Positions 16,332 through 23,686 of a stretch of DNA of 64,000 nucleotides are shown piece by piece (positions within the stretch are counted from its first letter, which is position 1; every line of letters begins with the position of its first letter). Source of the stretch: CAZZEX01 sp964653285 (lineage in GTDB: Bacteria; Chloroflexota; Anaerolineae; B4-G1); the NCBI GenBank assembly GCA_964653285.1, contig CAZZEX010000014.1, positions 4,971-68,970 of the forward strand, in the 5' to 3' direction. Position numbers and translations under genes: made by a program. The notes beneath the pieces are model-generated. The model saw only the letters and a program-made list of their open reading frames with translations, was not told the origin of the DNA and searched no databases.

Positions 16332-17831
16332 TCAGACACCAGACACCAGCTCCCGCGCGATCCGATTATGCCGCTCAATCACCGGCCCCAGATCCACCGT
16401 CAAGAGGTGCCCATCCTCCACGATGACGCGGCCGTTGATGACGGAGAGGTCCACCCGCTGCGGGGTGCAGAAGACGAGCGCCGCCAGCGGGTCGTGGAGC
16501 GCCCCGGCGTAGTCCAGCCGGCCAAGGCGGAAGCCGATGAAGTCGGCGGCCTTGCCGGGGGCCAGTCGGCCGATGTCATCGCGGCCCAGCACCTGCGCGC
16601 CGCCCACCGTCGCCAGCCCCAGCGCCTCCGTGGCTGAGAGCCCCGCCAATGCCTCCCCCCTCGCAGGGGGAACTGAGGGAGGGCGGACTTCCCCCCCAGA
16701 GTTGGGGGGGATCGAGGGGGGGCTGACTTCCCCCCCAGAATTGGGGGGGATCGAGGGGGGGCTGACTTCCCCCCCAGAGTTGGGGGGGATCGAGGGGGGG
16801 CTGACCCGCTGCAGGAGCAGCGACATCCGCACCTCGGCCAGCAGGTGGGAGGAATCGTTGCTGGCAGAGCCATCTACCCCCAACCCCACCTTGACCCCCG
16901 TGTCCAGGTAGGCCCGCACCGGGGCAATGCCGGAGGCCAACCGCATGTTCGAACTGGGGCAGTGACAGACCCCCGTGCCGGTGCGCGCCAGCAGTTCGAT
17001 TTCAGCCTGGTTGACGTGCACCCCGTGGGCGTACCAGACGTCGTCCCCCACCCAGCCCAGGTGCTCGGCGTATTCCACCGGCCGACGACCGAACTCACGC
17101 AGGCAGAACTGCTCCTCGTCCAGCGTCTCTGCCAGGTGCGTGTGCAGGCGGACGCCATACGAACGGGCCAGCGCAGCCGCCTCCCGCATCAGGTCAGGTG
17201 TGACAGAGAAAGGAGAGCAAGGAGCAACGACTATACGAAGCATTGCGTAGGGACTGGAGCCGTGGTAGGTCTCGATGGCCCGCTGCGTATCCTTCAGGAT
17301 GAAACCCTCACCCTCGACCACGCTGTCCGGCGGAAGGCCCCCCTTGCTCTCCCCCAGGCTCATCGCGCCCCGGCTGGCGTGGAAGCGGATGCCGATCTCC
17401 TGCGCCGCTCGAATCTCGTCGTCAATGCGGCAATCGTGCGGGTAGATGTAGAGGTGGTCGGCAGCGGTGGTGCAGCCGGAGAGCATCAGTTCCGCTAGCC
17501 CCACCAGCGCGCTGGTGTAAATAGCCTCCGAGGTCAACCCGGCCCATAAGGGGTAGAGTGTCTTGAGCCACTGAAACAGGGTAGCGTCCTGTGCCGCTGG
17601 CACCGCCCGGGTCAACGTTTGGTAGAGGTGATGATGGGTATTGACCAACCCCGGCAGGACGATCATCCCACGACCATTGATGACCCGATCGGCCTCGGGC
17701 GGCAGTGCGGCGGTCGGCCCGACCTGTTCGATGACATTGTCGCGCACGAACAGGCCGCCGTCGGGGATGCGGCGACGCTCTGCGTCCATCGTCACCAGCA
17801 GATCGGCGTGCTTCACAAGTAGCGTTGGCAT
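16332..17831 (-). CDS. 8-oxoguanine deaminase-like amidohydrolase, with 13-residue repeat insert
   Basis: A 499-residue metal-dependent deaminase of the atrazine chlorohydrolase/8-oxoguanine deaminase group. Metal-site motifs are VLPGLVNTHHHLYQTLTRA near residues 58-75, LHTHLAETLDEE, YAHGVHV and LGVDGSASNDSS. The ATG at 17829-17831 (MPTLLVKHADLL) has AGGAG eight bases upstream and is preferred to an in-frame ATG at 17870. Residues about 343-392 are a foreign-looking block with three exact 13-residue repeats (PPSIPPNSGGEVS) from a 39-bp DNA repeat, placed right after the metal-binding loop region. Deamination of 8-oxoguanine or a related purine fits the purine genes at 5346-9926, but substrate remains inferred. 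Confidence 0.88.
   Translation of the reverse strand: MPTLLVKHADLLVTMDAERRRIPDGGLFVRDNVIEQVGPTAALPPEADRVINGRGMIVLPGLVNTHHHLYQTLTRAVPAAQDATLFQWLKTLYPLWAGLTSEAIYTSALVGLAELMLSGCTTAADHLYIYPHDCRIDDEIRAAQEIGIRFHASRGAMSLGESKGGLPPDSVVEGEGFILKDTQRAIETYHGSSPYAMLRIVVAPCSPFSVTPDLMREAAALARSYGVRLHTHLAETLDEEQFCLREFGRRPVEYAEHLGWVGDDVWYAHGVHVNQAEIELLARTGTGVCHCPSSNMRLASGIAPVRAYLDTGVKVGLGVDGSASNDSSHLLAEVRMSLLLQRVSPPSIPPNSGGEVSPPSIPPNSGGEVSPPSIPPNSGGEVRPPSVPPARGEALAGLSATEALGLATVGGAQVLGRDDIGRLAPGKAADFIGFRLGRLDYAGALHDPLAALVFCTPQRVDLSVINGRVIVEDGHLLTVDLGPVIERHNRIARELVSGV
16656..16803. repeat. 39-bp tandem G-run/C-run repeat inside the amidohydrolase gene
   Basis: Three near-identical 39-bp units start at 16686, 16725 and 16764, with a diverged partial unit before them. 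Each has CCCCCCCAGAGTTGGGGGGG (one unit has AGAATT), then ATCGAGGGGGGGCT. Because 39 is a multiple of three, each adds 13 residues without changing frame. Spacing and lack of unique spacers rule out a CRISPR array. Confidence 0.92.
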
Positions 17832-17877
17832 AGTGTATACTCCTGGGCAAGTTAGGTTAGAGTTTAGCACAATACCA

Positions 17878-18075
17878 GCAGATTGGGAAACAAGTAAATC
17901 GGTAGATTGGGAAACAAGTAAATCGGTAGATTGGGAGATCGAAAGATTGGTCCCAACTTACCAATCTACCAGTTTACCAATTTATCAACTTTTGTGATAG
18001 AATAGCCGGAGATCATCCACATCCCGAGAAATAAGCAGCACCAATGTACCAACAGACCAGCCTACCAACCAGGGA
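17878..18075. repeat. CCAATCTACC / AGATTGGGAAAC word repeats
   Basis: AT-rich words such as AGATTGGGAAACAAGTAAAT appear twice in direct order (from 17880 and 17906), followed after 17950 by complementary words (ACCAATCTACCAGTTTACCA), so the region can fold on itself. A second batch (ACCAATGTACCAACAGACC) lies at 18041-18073. It fills the whole gap between the divergent amidohydrolase and LysM genes and contains an extended minus-10 element. Confidence 0.75.
17993..18003 (+). promoter_or_regulatory. Extended minus-10 promoter for the LysM/lamin-tail gene
   Basis: The sequence TTGTGATAGAAT at 17992-18003 has a TGTG extension before the minus-10 TAGAAT. No good minus-35 is seen at the usual spacing. 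Similar TGTGnTAnnAT elements precede several other genes in this window. Predicted start of transcription is near 18010, 80 bases before the ATG. Confidence 0.5.
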
Positions 18076-18088
18076 GGTCATCTGAGAT

Positions 18089-18850
18089 ATGCGTGCACGC
18101 ACCTGGGCCATCTTTATCGCGGTCAACGTCATTGTCTCGGCAGCGGTTATGCTGACAATCCTGTTCGTATGGAAGAGCGTCCACACTCCCTCCCCTCCTA
18201 CCCCCACTTCCACATCCGCGCTCCCGGCCACCGAGGGAGCGGTGAGCCCCCCCACTGTGCTGCCCGTCGCCTCTCCCACCCCGCCGGAGTCACCGCTGCA
18301 CATCGTCCAAGAAGGGGACACGCTGGGAGCCATCGCCCGGACCTACGGCGTCTCCATCGAGGACCTGATGGCCGCCAACGAGCTCACCGACCCCAACGTG
18401 CTGCACGTCGGCCAGACGCTCATCATCCCGGTCAGCCCTCCCCCCACCCCGACCACCAGCCCATCTGCCGAAACACCGCCTGAACCCTCCCCTACGGCGG
18501 TGCCCCTCCCCACCTCACTGCCCACCCTCACTCCCTCCGGTCCGCCGTTGGTCGAAATTAGCCAGGTATTGGGCTCCGGCAATCCGACGGCTGAGGTGGT
18601 GATCGTGCGCAACAGGGGCGGAGCAACCAGCCTGGATGGATGGACGCTATCCGATGCGGAGGGCAACATCTTCACCTTTCCCACGGTCACCCTCTTCACC
18701 GACGCAGAGATGCGCGTACACTCGGCTGCGGGCAGCCCTACACCCAGTGACCTGTACTGGGGCCGTGCGACCCCGGCCTGGAACGGGGGTGAACTGATCA
18801 CACTCCGCGACAGTACAGGGAACGTAGTAAATACCTACATTGTGCCGTAA
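18089..18850 (+). CDS. Membrane-anchored LysM and lamin-tail-domain protein
   Basis: A 253-residue envelope protein. An N-terminal signal anchor (IFIAVNVIVSAAVMLTILFV, about residues 8-27) is followed by a Pro/Thr linker, one LysM domain (LHIVQEGDTLGAIARTYGV, residues about 70-114, ending GQTLIIPV), a second Pro/Thr linker, and a C-terminal lamin-tail-like domain (VVIVRNRGGATSLDGWTLSD, with closing ELITLRDSTGNVVNTYIV). LysM should bind peptidoglycan; the lamin-tail domain is a common extracellular immunoglobulin-like module. It probably links membrane and cell wall. GGGAGG lies eleven bases before the ATG. Confidence 0.88.
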   Translation: MRARTWAIFIAVNVIVSAAVMLTILFVWKSVHTPSPPTPTSTSALPATEGAVSPPTVLPVASPTPPESPLHIVQEGDTLGAIARTYGVSIEDLMAANELTDPNVLHVGQTLIIPVSPPPTPTTSPSAETPPEPSPTAVPLPTSLPTLTPSGPPLVEISQVLGSGNPTAEVVIVRNRGGATSLDGWTLSDAEGNIFTFPTVTLFTDAEMRVHSAAGSPTPSDLYWGRATPAWNGGELITLRDSTGNVVNTYIVP

Positions 18851-18926
18851 CCCCTCCCCCGGCCCCTCCCCGGTGCGGGGAGGGGAGCCCTCCCTTCCCT
18901 GATAGGGAAGGGGGCCGGGGGGTTAG
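18848..18926. repeat. Nested palindromic repeat providing both convergent stop codons
   Basis: Two inner hairpins (CCCCTCCCCGGTGCGGGGAGGGG-like at 18864-18887 and CCCTTCCCTGATAGGGAAGGG at about 18891-18911) lie within outer arms TAACCCCTCCCCC and GGGGGGTTA. The outer arms contain the TAA of the LysM gene and, on the other strand, the TAA of murA. A close relative lies at 34308-34390, also between two convergent genes. It probably serves as a two-way terminator. Confidence 0.8.
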
Positions 18927-20203
18927 GTGCAAACGCGCTTGATCCTGGCTCCCAAGCGGCGCAGTTTCTCCTCCACCCGCTCGTAGCCCCGGTCAATCTG
19001 ACGAATGTTGCGGATAATGCTCTGTCCCCCGGCACAGAGGGCCGCGATGAGGAGCGCCATGCCGGCCCGGATGTCGGGACTTTCCATCTCGTCGCCGTGC
19101 AGCGGCGACGGGCCCTGCACCACACACCGGTGAGGGTCGCAGAGAATGATGCGCGCCCCCATCGCGATCAATTTATCCACGAAGTAGAGGCGGCTCTCAA
19201 ACATCTTCTCGTGGATCAATACGGTCCCCCCGGACTGGGAGGCCACGACGATGGCAATGCTCATCAGGTCAGCGGGGAACCCGGGCCAGGGAGCATCGGC
19301 GATAGAGGGAATAGCCCCGCCGACGTCGGGAATGATGGTGAGAGGCTGATCGGCGGGCACGAAGACGTCCTGCCCCCGGGCCTCGAACCGCACCCCCAGC
19401 CGCTCGAACATCAGGCCGACCATGCGCAGGTGTTCGGGGACGGCGTTCTTGATAAGCAACTCGCCGCCGGTCACCGCAGCCAGGGCGATGCAACTCCCCA
19501 CCTCCATGTAGTCCGGGCCGATGGTGTACTCCCCACCGCCCAGCCGTTCTACCCCATGGATGGTGAGCGTGTTGGAGCCGATGCCCTCGATCTGGGCCCC
19601 GAGATGGCATAACATATAGCACAGGTCCTGCACGTGGGGTTCACAGGCTGCATTGCGGACGATGGTCGTGCCGCTGGCGAGCGTCGCGGCCATGATGGCG
19701 TTCTCGGTGGCGGTGACGCTAGCCTGGTCCAGCAGGATGTCGGCCCCGCGCAGCCGCCCGCCGTGCAGACGGAAGGTGCCGTCGGTGTCCACATCCGCCC
19801 CCAGCGCGCCCAGCGCCAGGAAGTGGGTATCCACCCGCCGTCGCCCAATGACGTCGCCGCCGGGCCGCGGCAGATGCACCACGCCCGTCCGGGCAAGCAT
19901 TGGCCCGGCCAGCGTGATGGCGCCGCGGATGCGCCCGAAAAGTTGAGAGTTCAATTCGGACGTGCGAATCTCACGGGCGTGTACCCGCCAGGTGTGGGGG
20001 TCAAGTTTCTCGATAGAGACTCCAACGTCGGCGAGCAGTTCGCCCATCGTCGCAATGTCCCCAATGGCCGGCAGATTGTGCAGCGTGACCGGCTCGTCGG
20101 TCAGCAGACAGGCAGCCAGCAACGGCAGCGCCGCGTTCTTGTTCCCGCTGGGAGTTATGGTGCCAGAGAGGGGATGCCCCCCCTCAATGGTGAATTTATC
20201 CAT
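18923..20203 (-). CDS. murA: UDP-N-acetylglucosamine 1-carboxyvinyltransferase with Cys-to-Asp active site
   Basis: First committed step of peptidoglycan synthesis: adds enolpyruvate from PEP to UDP-GlcNAc. The 426-residue protein has the PEP-binding Lys22 and Asn23 in PSGNKNAALPLLA, and the two-domain repeated fold of the family. The active-site loop reads LPRPGGDVIGRRRVDTH, so the residue that is Cys115 in E. coli is Asp (position 117 here), as in mycobacterial MurA. Established work on that family links Asp at this site to intrinsic fosfomycin resistance. Start overlaps the end of the upstream membrane-protein gene by eight bases. The stop codon lies in a palindromic repeat. Confidence 0.95.
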   Translation of the reverse strand: MDKFTIEGGHPLSGTITPSGNKNAALPLLAACLLTDEPVTLHNLPAIGDIATMGELLADVGVSIEKLDPHTWRVHAREIRTSELNSQLFGRIRGAITLAGPMLARTGVVHLPRPGGDVIGRRRVDTHFLALGALGADVDTDGTFRLHGGRLRGADILLDQASVTATENAIMAATLASGTTIVRNAACEPHVQDLCYMLCHLGAQIEGIGSNTLTIHGVERLGGGEYTIGPDYMEVGSCIALAAVTGGELLIKNAVPEHLRMVGLMFERLGVRFEARGQDVFVPADQPLTIIPDVGGAIPSIADAPWPGFPADLMSIAIVVASQSGGTVLIHEKMFESRLYFVDKLIAMGARIILCDPHRCVVQGPSPLHGDEMESPDIRAGMALLIAALCAGGQSIIRNIRQIDRGYERVEEKLRRLGARIKRVCT

Positions 20204-20690
20204 TCTCGTTGCTCCACATTTCCTCTAACCAGGAGACTGCCAAAGGATCAAGGTGCTCCTTCCAAGCGCTCAGCAGGTCAACCATTGCGGCCCAATCGGG
20301 GCGCAGGTGATAGACGTAGGGGCGCGGTGACCGCGGCCTTACCTCGCCGACCGTTTCGGTGCGAACAGTGGCCAGCCCGTGCTTCACCAGCCGGCCGATA
20401 AGCAGATCCAGGCCCCTCTCCTCGTCTACGTTCTCGGCCGGGGCAAAACGAAGCCAGGTCTCCGGCCGGAGAATGCGACGCTGGCGCAGGTAAAGGACGC
20501 ACAGTTCCACCTGGGTAACCTGTAGCAAACGATCCAATTGCTCCATCTGTCGCCGAATGGCAAAGGCCTGGGCCTCGTAAGCCTCCATGCGGCGCTGCTG
20601 GCGGGCCAGTTTCCACTCGGCCAGATGCGTGCCCAGCAGCCGGTCAGTGATGATGAGAACAGCGAACCACAAACGCATCCAGATGTTCAT
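20196..20690 (-). CDS. Membrane-anchored coiled-coil protein of unknown function
   Basis: A 164-residue protein with a hydrophobic N-terminus (MNIWMRLWFAVLIITDRLLG), then a helical, probably coiled-coil stretch (LARQQRRMEAYEAQAFAIRR and onward, about residues 28-60) and a C-terminal part that may be a small winged-helix-like fold (LLIGRLVKHGLATVRTETVG). It overlaps both neighbours (SAM hydroxide adenosyltransferase-like gene upstream by four bases, murA downstream by eight), so it is surely part of the same operon. I do not recognise the family. A cell-envelope role is suggested only by context. Confidence 0.75.
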   Translation of the reverse strand: MNIWMRLWFAVLIITDRLLGTHLAEWKLARQQRRMEAYEAQAFAIRRQMEQLDRLLQVTQVELCVLYLRQRRILRPETWLRFAPAENVDEERGLDLLIGRLVKHGLATVRTETVGEVRPRSPRPYVYHLRPDWAAMVDLLSAWKEHLDPLAVSWLEEMWSNENG

Positions 20691-21619
20691 CGCAGGCGCA
20701 ATACCACCGTATCACCGGGGCGCAGCCCCAGCCTCTGGGCAGCGTTCCCTCCCCGCACCGCGATCTCCAGGTGACCCTCGCTGCCCACCAGGGCCAGCAC
20801 CTCGCCACACTCGACCTCGGCGTAGGTGCGATGCACGCCGATGATCTTCCGCCCGCCTATTACAACCGTGGCCTCACCGGCCTCGAAGCGCACTCGCCCC
20901 CCGCCTCCTGTCTCCTGCCCCCTGCTCCCTGCCTCCTGCCTCTTGCTTCCTGCCTCCTGCCTCCTGCTTCCTGCCTCTTGCCTCCTGCCTCTTGCCTCCT
21001 GAAAGGCCGGCTCAAGCGAAAGTCCGTCCCCGCGCCACACAAGCCGCCCGATGCTGGTGATCACGTTGCCGAAGTGATCGGCGTGCAGTACCGCGCCGGT
21101 GACACCGTCGGGGGCAACCTCCAGGCATGGAGGCGGAAAGATGACCGGGTCGCGCACAGATGTACCGAGGGCGGTGATGGGGACGCCGGCTGCCAGGTGC
21201 GCGGCGGCGGGAGCGAAGACGTCGCGCCCGTGGAAGGTATGGCTGACCCAGGGCAGGCGATAGCGCGGGTCAGCGAGTTCCACCAGCGCCTCGACCGGCT
21301 CGCGGGCCATCACGTAACTGAAGACGCCGTTGTCAGGCCCGACGAAGTAACCTGATGATGTACGCAGGGCGATGAGTCGCCGCGCGCCCCCCACGCCGGG
21401 GTCCACGACGACCAGGTGTACGGTGTGCGATGGGAAAAAGGGATAGGCGGTGTAGAGCACGTAGGCAGCCTGGCGGACGTTCTGTGGCGCGATCTCGTGG
21501 GAGATGTCCACCAACTGGGCATCGGGGGCGATGCCTAGAATGACCCCCTTCATCGTCCCCACGTAGCCATCGGCGGTGCCGAAGTCGGTCGTGAGCGTGA
21601 CAAGCGGTATCTGCTCCAC
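20687..21619 (-). CDS. SAM hydroxide adenosyltransferase family protein (DUF62), with repeat-encoded insert
   Basis: Members hydrolyse S-adenosylmethionine to adenosine and methionine or act as halogenases. The 310-residue protein has the family opening VTLTTDFGTADGYVGTMKG, then DISHEIAPQNVRQAAYVL, VVVDPGVGGARR and GPDNGVFSYV, and the C-terminal beta domain. Lacking the fluorinase-type loop, it is more likely the hydrolase. Between the two domains, about residues 206-240, is a low-complexity stretch (RRQEAGSRRQEAGSKRQEAG) coded by a CTTCCTGCCTCCTG word repeat. A GTG start at 21617-21619 (VEQIPLVTLTTDFG) is assumed; the ribosome site is weak. Confidence 0.85.
   Translation of the reverse strand: MEQIPLVTLTTDFGTADGYVGTMKGVILGIAPDAQLVDISHEIAPQNVRQAAYVLYTAYPFFPSHTVHLVVVDPGVGGARRLIALRTSSGYFVGPDNGVFSYVMAREPVEALVELADPRYRLPWVSHTFHGRDVFAPAAAHLAAGVPITALGTSVRDPVIFPPPCLEVAPDGVTGAVLHADHFGNVITSIGRLVWRGDGLSLEPAFQEARGRRQEAGSRRQEAGSKRQEAGSRGQETGGGGRVRFEAGEATVVIGGRKIIGVHRTYAEVECGEVLALVGSEGHLEIAVRGGNAAQRLGLRPGDTVVLRLR
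20898..21002. repeat. CCTCCTG / CTTCCTG / CTCTTGC heptamer array inside a coding region
   Basis: About fourteen copies of the seven-base word CTGCCTC/CTGCTTC type repeat in this stretch. With period seven it cycles through all three frames every 21 bases, producing the peptide repeat RRQEAGS (seven residues) in the gene at 20687-21619. It is a strong candidate for copy-number change by slippage. Confidence 0.85.
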
Positions 21620-21665
21620 GGGCGGTATTCTACAGGGAAGTGACGGACTCGTCAAGCCACCTCTT

Positions 21666-21830
21666 CTGGTGATTACCCACATCTCTGCAACCATCCCAAG
21701 TCTCTGTCATTCTGAGGAGCGGAGCGACGAAGAATCTCATTTCGCAGCACCAAATTGTCACTCAAGGGCGAGATTCTTCGCTCCCTCCGGTCGCTCAGAA
21801 TGACATAGCCAATATGTGGGTAATCACCAG
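21666..21830. repeat. Nested inverted-repeat element (MITE-like) beside the uppS remnant
   Basis: Outer perfect 17-bp arms: CTGGTGATTACCCACAT at 21666-21682 and its complement at 21814-21830. Inside are longer imperfect arms, 21706-21738 and 21770-21804, based on CATTCTGAGGAGCGGAGCG. The left inner arm is repeated exactly, in the other orientation, at 29136-29168. The element ends exactly where readable uppS sequence begins. Confidence 0.8.
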
Positions 21831-22015
21831 ATCCCGACCTGGTCATCCGCACGGCCGGGGAGATGCGGCTGAGCAACTTCCTCATCTGGCAGGTGGTCGG
21901 CGCCCTCTTCTGGAGCACACCGGTCTACTGGCCCGACTTTGACAAAACGCACCTCCTGGCGACCATCCGGGCCTGGCAGGAGCAGGGAAAGCGTATGAAC
22001 CGCACACCGGCCTGA
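21830..22015 (+). pseudogene. uppS: uppS (isoprenyl diphosphate synthase) C-terminal remnant
   Basis: The plus strand encodes 61 codons from DPDLVIRTAGEMRLSNFLIW to KRMNRTPA and a TGA at 22013-22015. The stretch IRTAGEMRLSNFLIWQ and the following VYWPDF match the conserved C-terminal region of undecaprenyl/polyprenyl diphosphate synthase (family form RTGGExRLSNFLLWQ, WPDF). The N-terminal three quarters are absent; upstream sequence is the nested inverted-repeat element and then the start of an unrelated minus-strand gene. It is therefore a dead 3' fragment, or its front part was lost by the element's insertion and deletion. A functional copy would have to lie elsewhere. Confidence 0.85.
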
Positions 22016-22020
22016 AGAGC

Positions 22021-22064
22021 CGGTGCTGGGCAGATTTAGGGATGAGAGAAGTCGCCCAGCACCG
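22021..22064. repeat. 11-bp inverted repeat hairpin before the radical SAM gene
   Basis: CGGTGCTGGGC (22021-22031) pairs with GCCCAGCACCG (22054-22064) around a 22-base loop, just after the uppS remnant stop. It probably was the terminator of uppS, or now lies in the leader of the radical SAM gene. No U-run follows. Confidence 0.55.
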
Positions 22065-22180
22065 CCTGTTTACGGCGGCGCGGTCAATCGTATGAAGACT
22101 GCGGACTTGTCCTTCCGGCAGCCCCCGCCGCCGATGCCGGATATCCGCTGATACTGAAAGTAACGGAGGAAATAGTAACC

Positions 22181-23686
22181 ATGAAAATGAAACTGGAAGA
22201 CATCGTTCACACCATTGCATCCACCGGGCAAGCCGAGATGCTTGCCCACGTCACCGCCAGCGCAGTACAGCGCGAGCCGGTCCGTCGCATGCTGGTGGGC
22301 TACGTGGATCGGCGCATCAACCAGCACCTGGAGGAGGCCCACGAGATCAACGATCGTCGTCCGCCTCGCGTCATCCAGGACAAGGCGTACATCACCCGTG
22401 CCATCGCACACTCGATTGATTGCGCCCTGGCGCGGGGCTACGTCTCCGAGGCTGTGGTGAAAGGTGTGCTGCGCGGCCTGGTGCTGAACGCTTTTCTGCG
22501 CGAGGAGCACAAGGCTGCAGGGGAACGCTTCCGCCAGGAGCACGGCGGCCATAACCCGCCCGGTTTCGTCGTCATCGCGCCGGGCAAACTGTGCAACCTG
22601 CGCTGCAAGGGGTGCTATGCCAGTTCTGGCAACGACAGCGAGAAAATGGACTGGGAGGTCTTTGACCGCATCATTACCGAAAATCAAGACCTTTGGGGTT
22701 CGGGTTTCGTCGTCATCTCCGGCGGTGAGCCGCTGGCCTATCGCTCGCAGGGCCAGGGCATCCTGGACGCAGCAGCCAAGCACCAGGATATGTTCTTTCT
22801 GATGTATACCAATAGCACGCTGATTGACGAGAAAACGGCCGCCCGCATGGCTGAGATAGGCAACCTCACCCCGGCCATTTCCGTCGAGGGCTGGGAGGGG
22901 CGCACCGATGCCCGCCGTGGCAAGGGGGTATTCCAGCGCGTCCTGCACTCCATGGCTAACCTGCGCCAGGTGGGCGTGCCTTTCGGCATCTCACTCACCG
23001 CCACACGCGAGAACTGCGAGGAGATCCTTTCCGACGAGTTCCTCGACTTCTTCTTCGAGGAGCAGGGGGCCATCTACGGCTGGATCTTCCAGTACATGCC
23101 CATCGGGCGGGGCTTCACACTGTACCTGCTCCCCAGGCCGGAGCAACGGATGTGGATGTGGAAACGCACATGGCAGGTGATCCGTGAGAAAAGGTACTTC
23201 TTGCCTGACTTTTGGAACTCGGGTATCCTATCCGATGGCTGCACCTCGGCTGGGCGGCCGGGCGGCTACCTCTACTTTGACTGGAACGGGAAGGTGATGC
23301 CCTGTGTCTTTGCCCCCTACTCGCCGGTCAACGTCAACGACGCATATCGGGAGGGCAAGACGCTGAACGACATCCTGGAGGAGCCATTCTTCAAGACCAT
23401 CCGCGAGTGGCAGGACACCTATGGCTACGCAGTAACTCGGCCAGAGGAATGCAAGAACTGGATAATGCCCTGCATCATCCGTGATCACCACGCTGACTTT
23501 CGGCGTATCCTGGAGGCGACCGAGCCTGATCCAGAGGACAAAGCGGCCCGTCAGGCGTTGTTGGATCCAGCCTACCGCGATGGGCTGATCCAGTACGATA
23601 GAGAGTTAGCACAGTTGATGGACTCCATCTGGGAGCGGGAGTACGTGGGGGGCAATGGCCAGGAGGCACAGAGCGTTGGTGGGTGA
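22181..23686 (+). CDS. Radical SAM protein with C-terminal cysteine-rich domain
   Basis: A 501-residue enzyme with the radical SAM cluster motif CNLRCKGCY (Cys138, Cys142, Cys145), a SGGEPL glycine motif near residue 188, and C-terminal cysteines (DGCTSAGRPGG, VMPCVF, CKNWIMPC) placed like those of SPASM-type domains that hold extra Fe-S clusters. About 130 residues precede the core, predicted helical. The DNA starts at ATG 22181 with GGAGG eleven bases upstream. Its last 32 bases overlap the NAD synthetase gene, so the two are linked. Function is unknown; a peptide or small-molecule modification is possible. Confidence 0.85.
   Translation: MKMKLEDIVHTIASTGQAEMLAHVTASAVQREPVRRMLVGYVDRRINQHLEEAHEINDRRPPRVIQDKAYITRAIAHSIDCALARGYVSEAVVKGVLRGLVLNAFLREEHKAAGERFRQEHGGHNPPGFVVIAPGKLCNLRCKGCYASSGNDSEKMDWEVFDRIITENQDLWGSGFVVISGGEPLAYRSQGQGILDAAAKHQDMFFLMYTNSTLIDEKTAARMAEIGNLTPAISVEGWEGRTDARRGKGVFQRVLHSMANLRQVGVPFGISLTATRENCEEILSDEFLDFFFEEQGAIYGWIFQYMPIGRGFTLYLLPRPEQRMWMWKRTWQVIREKRYFLPDFWNSGILSDGCTSAGRPGGYLYFDWNGKVMPCVFAPYSPVNVNDAYREGKTLNDILEEPFFKTIREWQDTYGYAVTRPEECKNWIMPCIIRDHHADFRRILEATEPDPEDKAARQALLDPAYRDGLIQYDRELAQLMDSIWEREYVGGNGQEAQSVGG

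Noticed and set aside
16656..16803. Tandem repeats as a possible CRISPR array
   Set aside because: Units are contiguous with no unique spacers, they are coding, and no cas genes are near.
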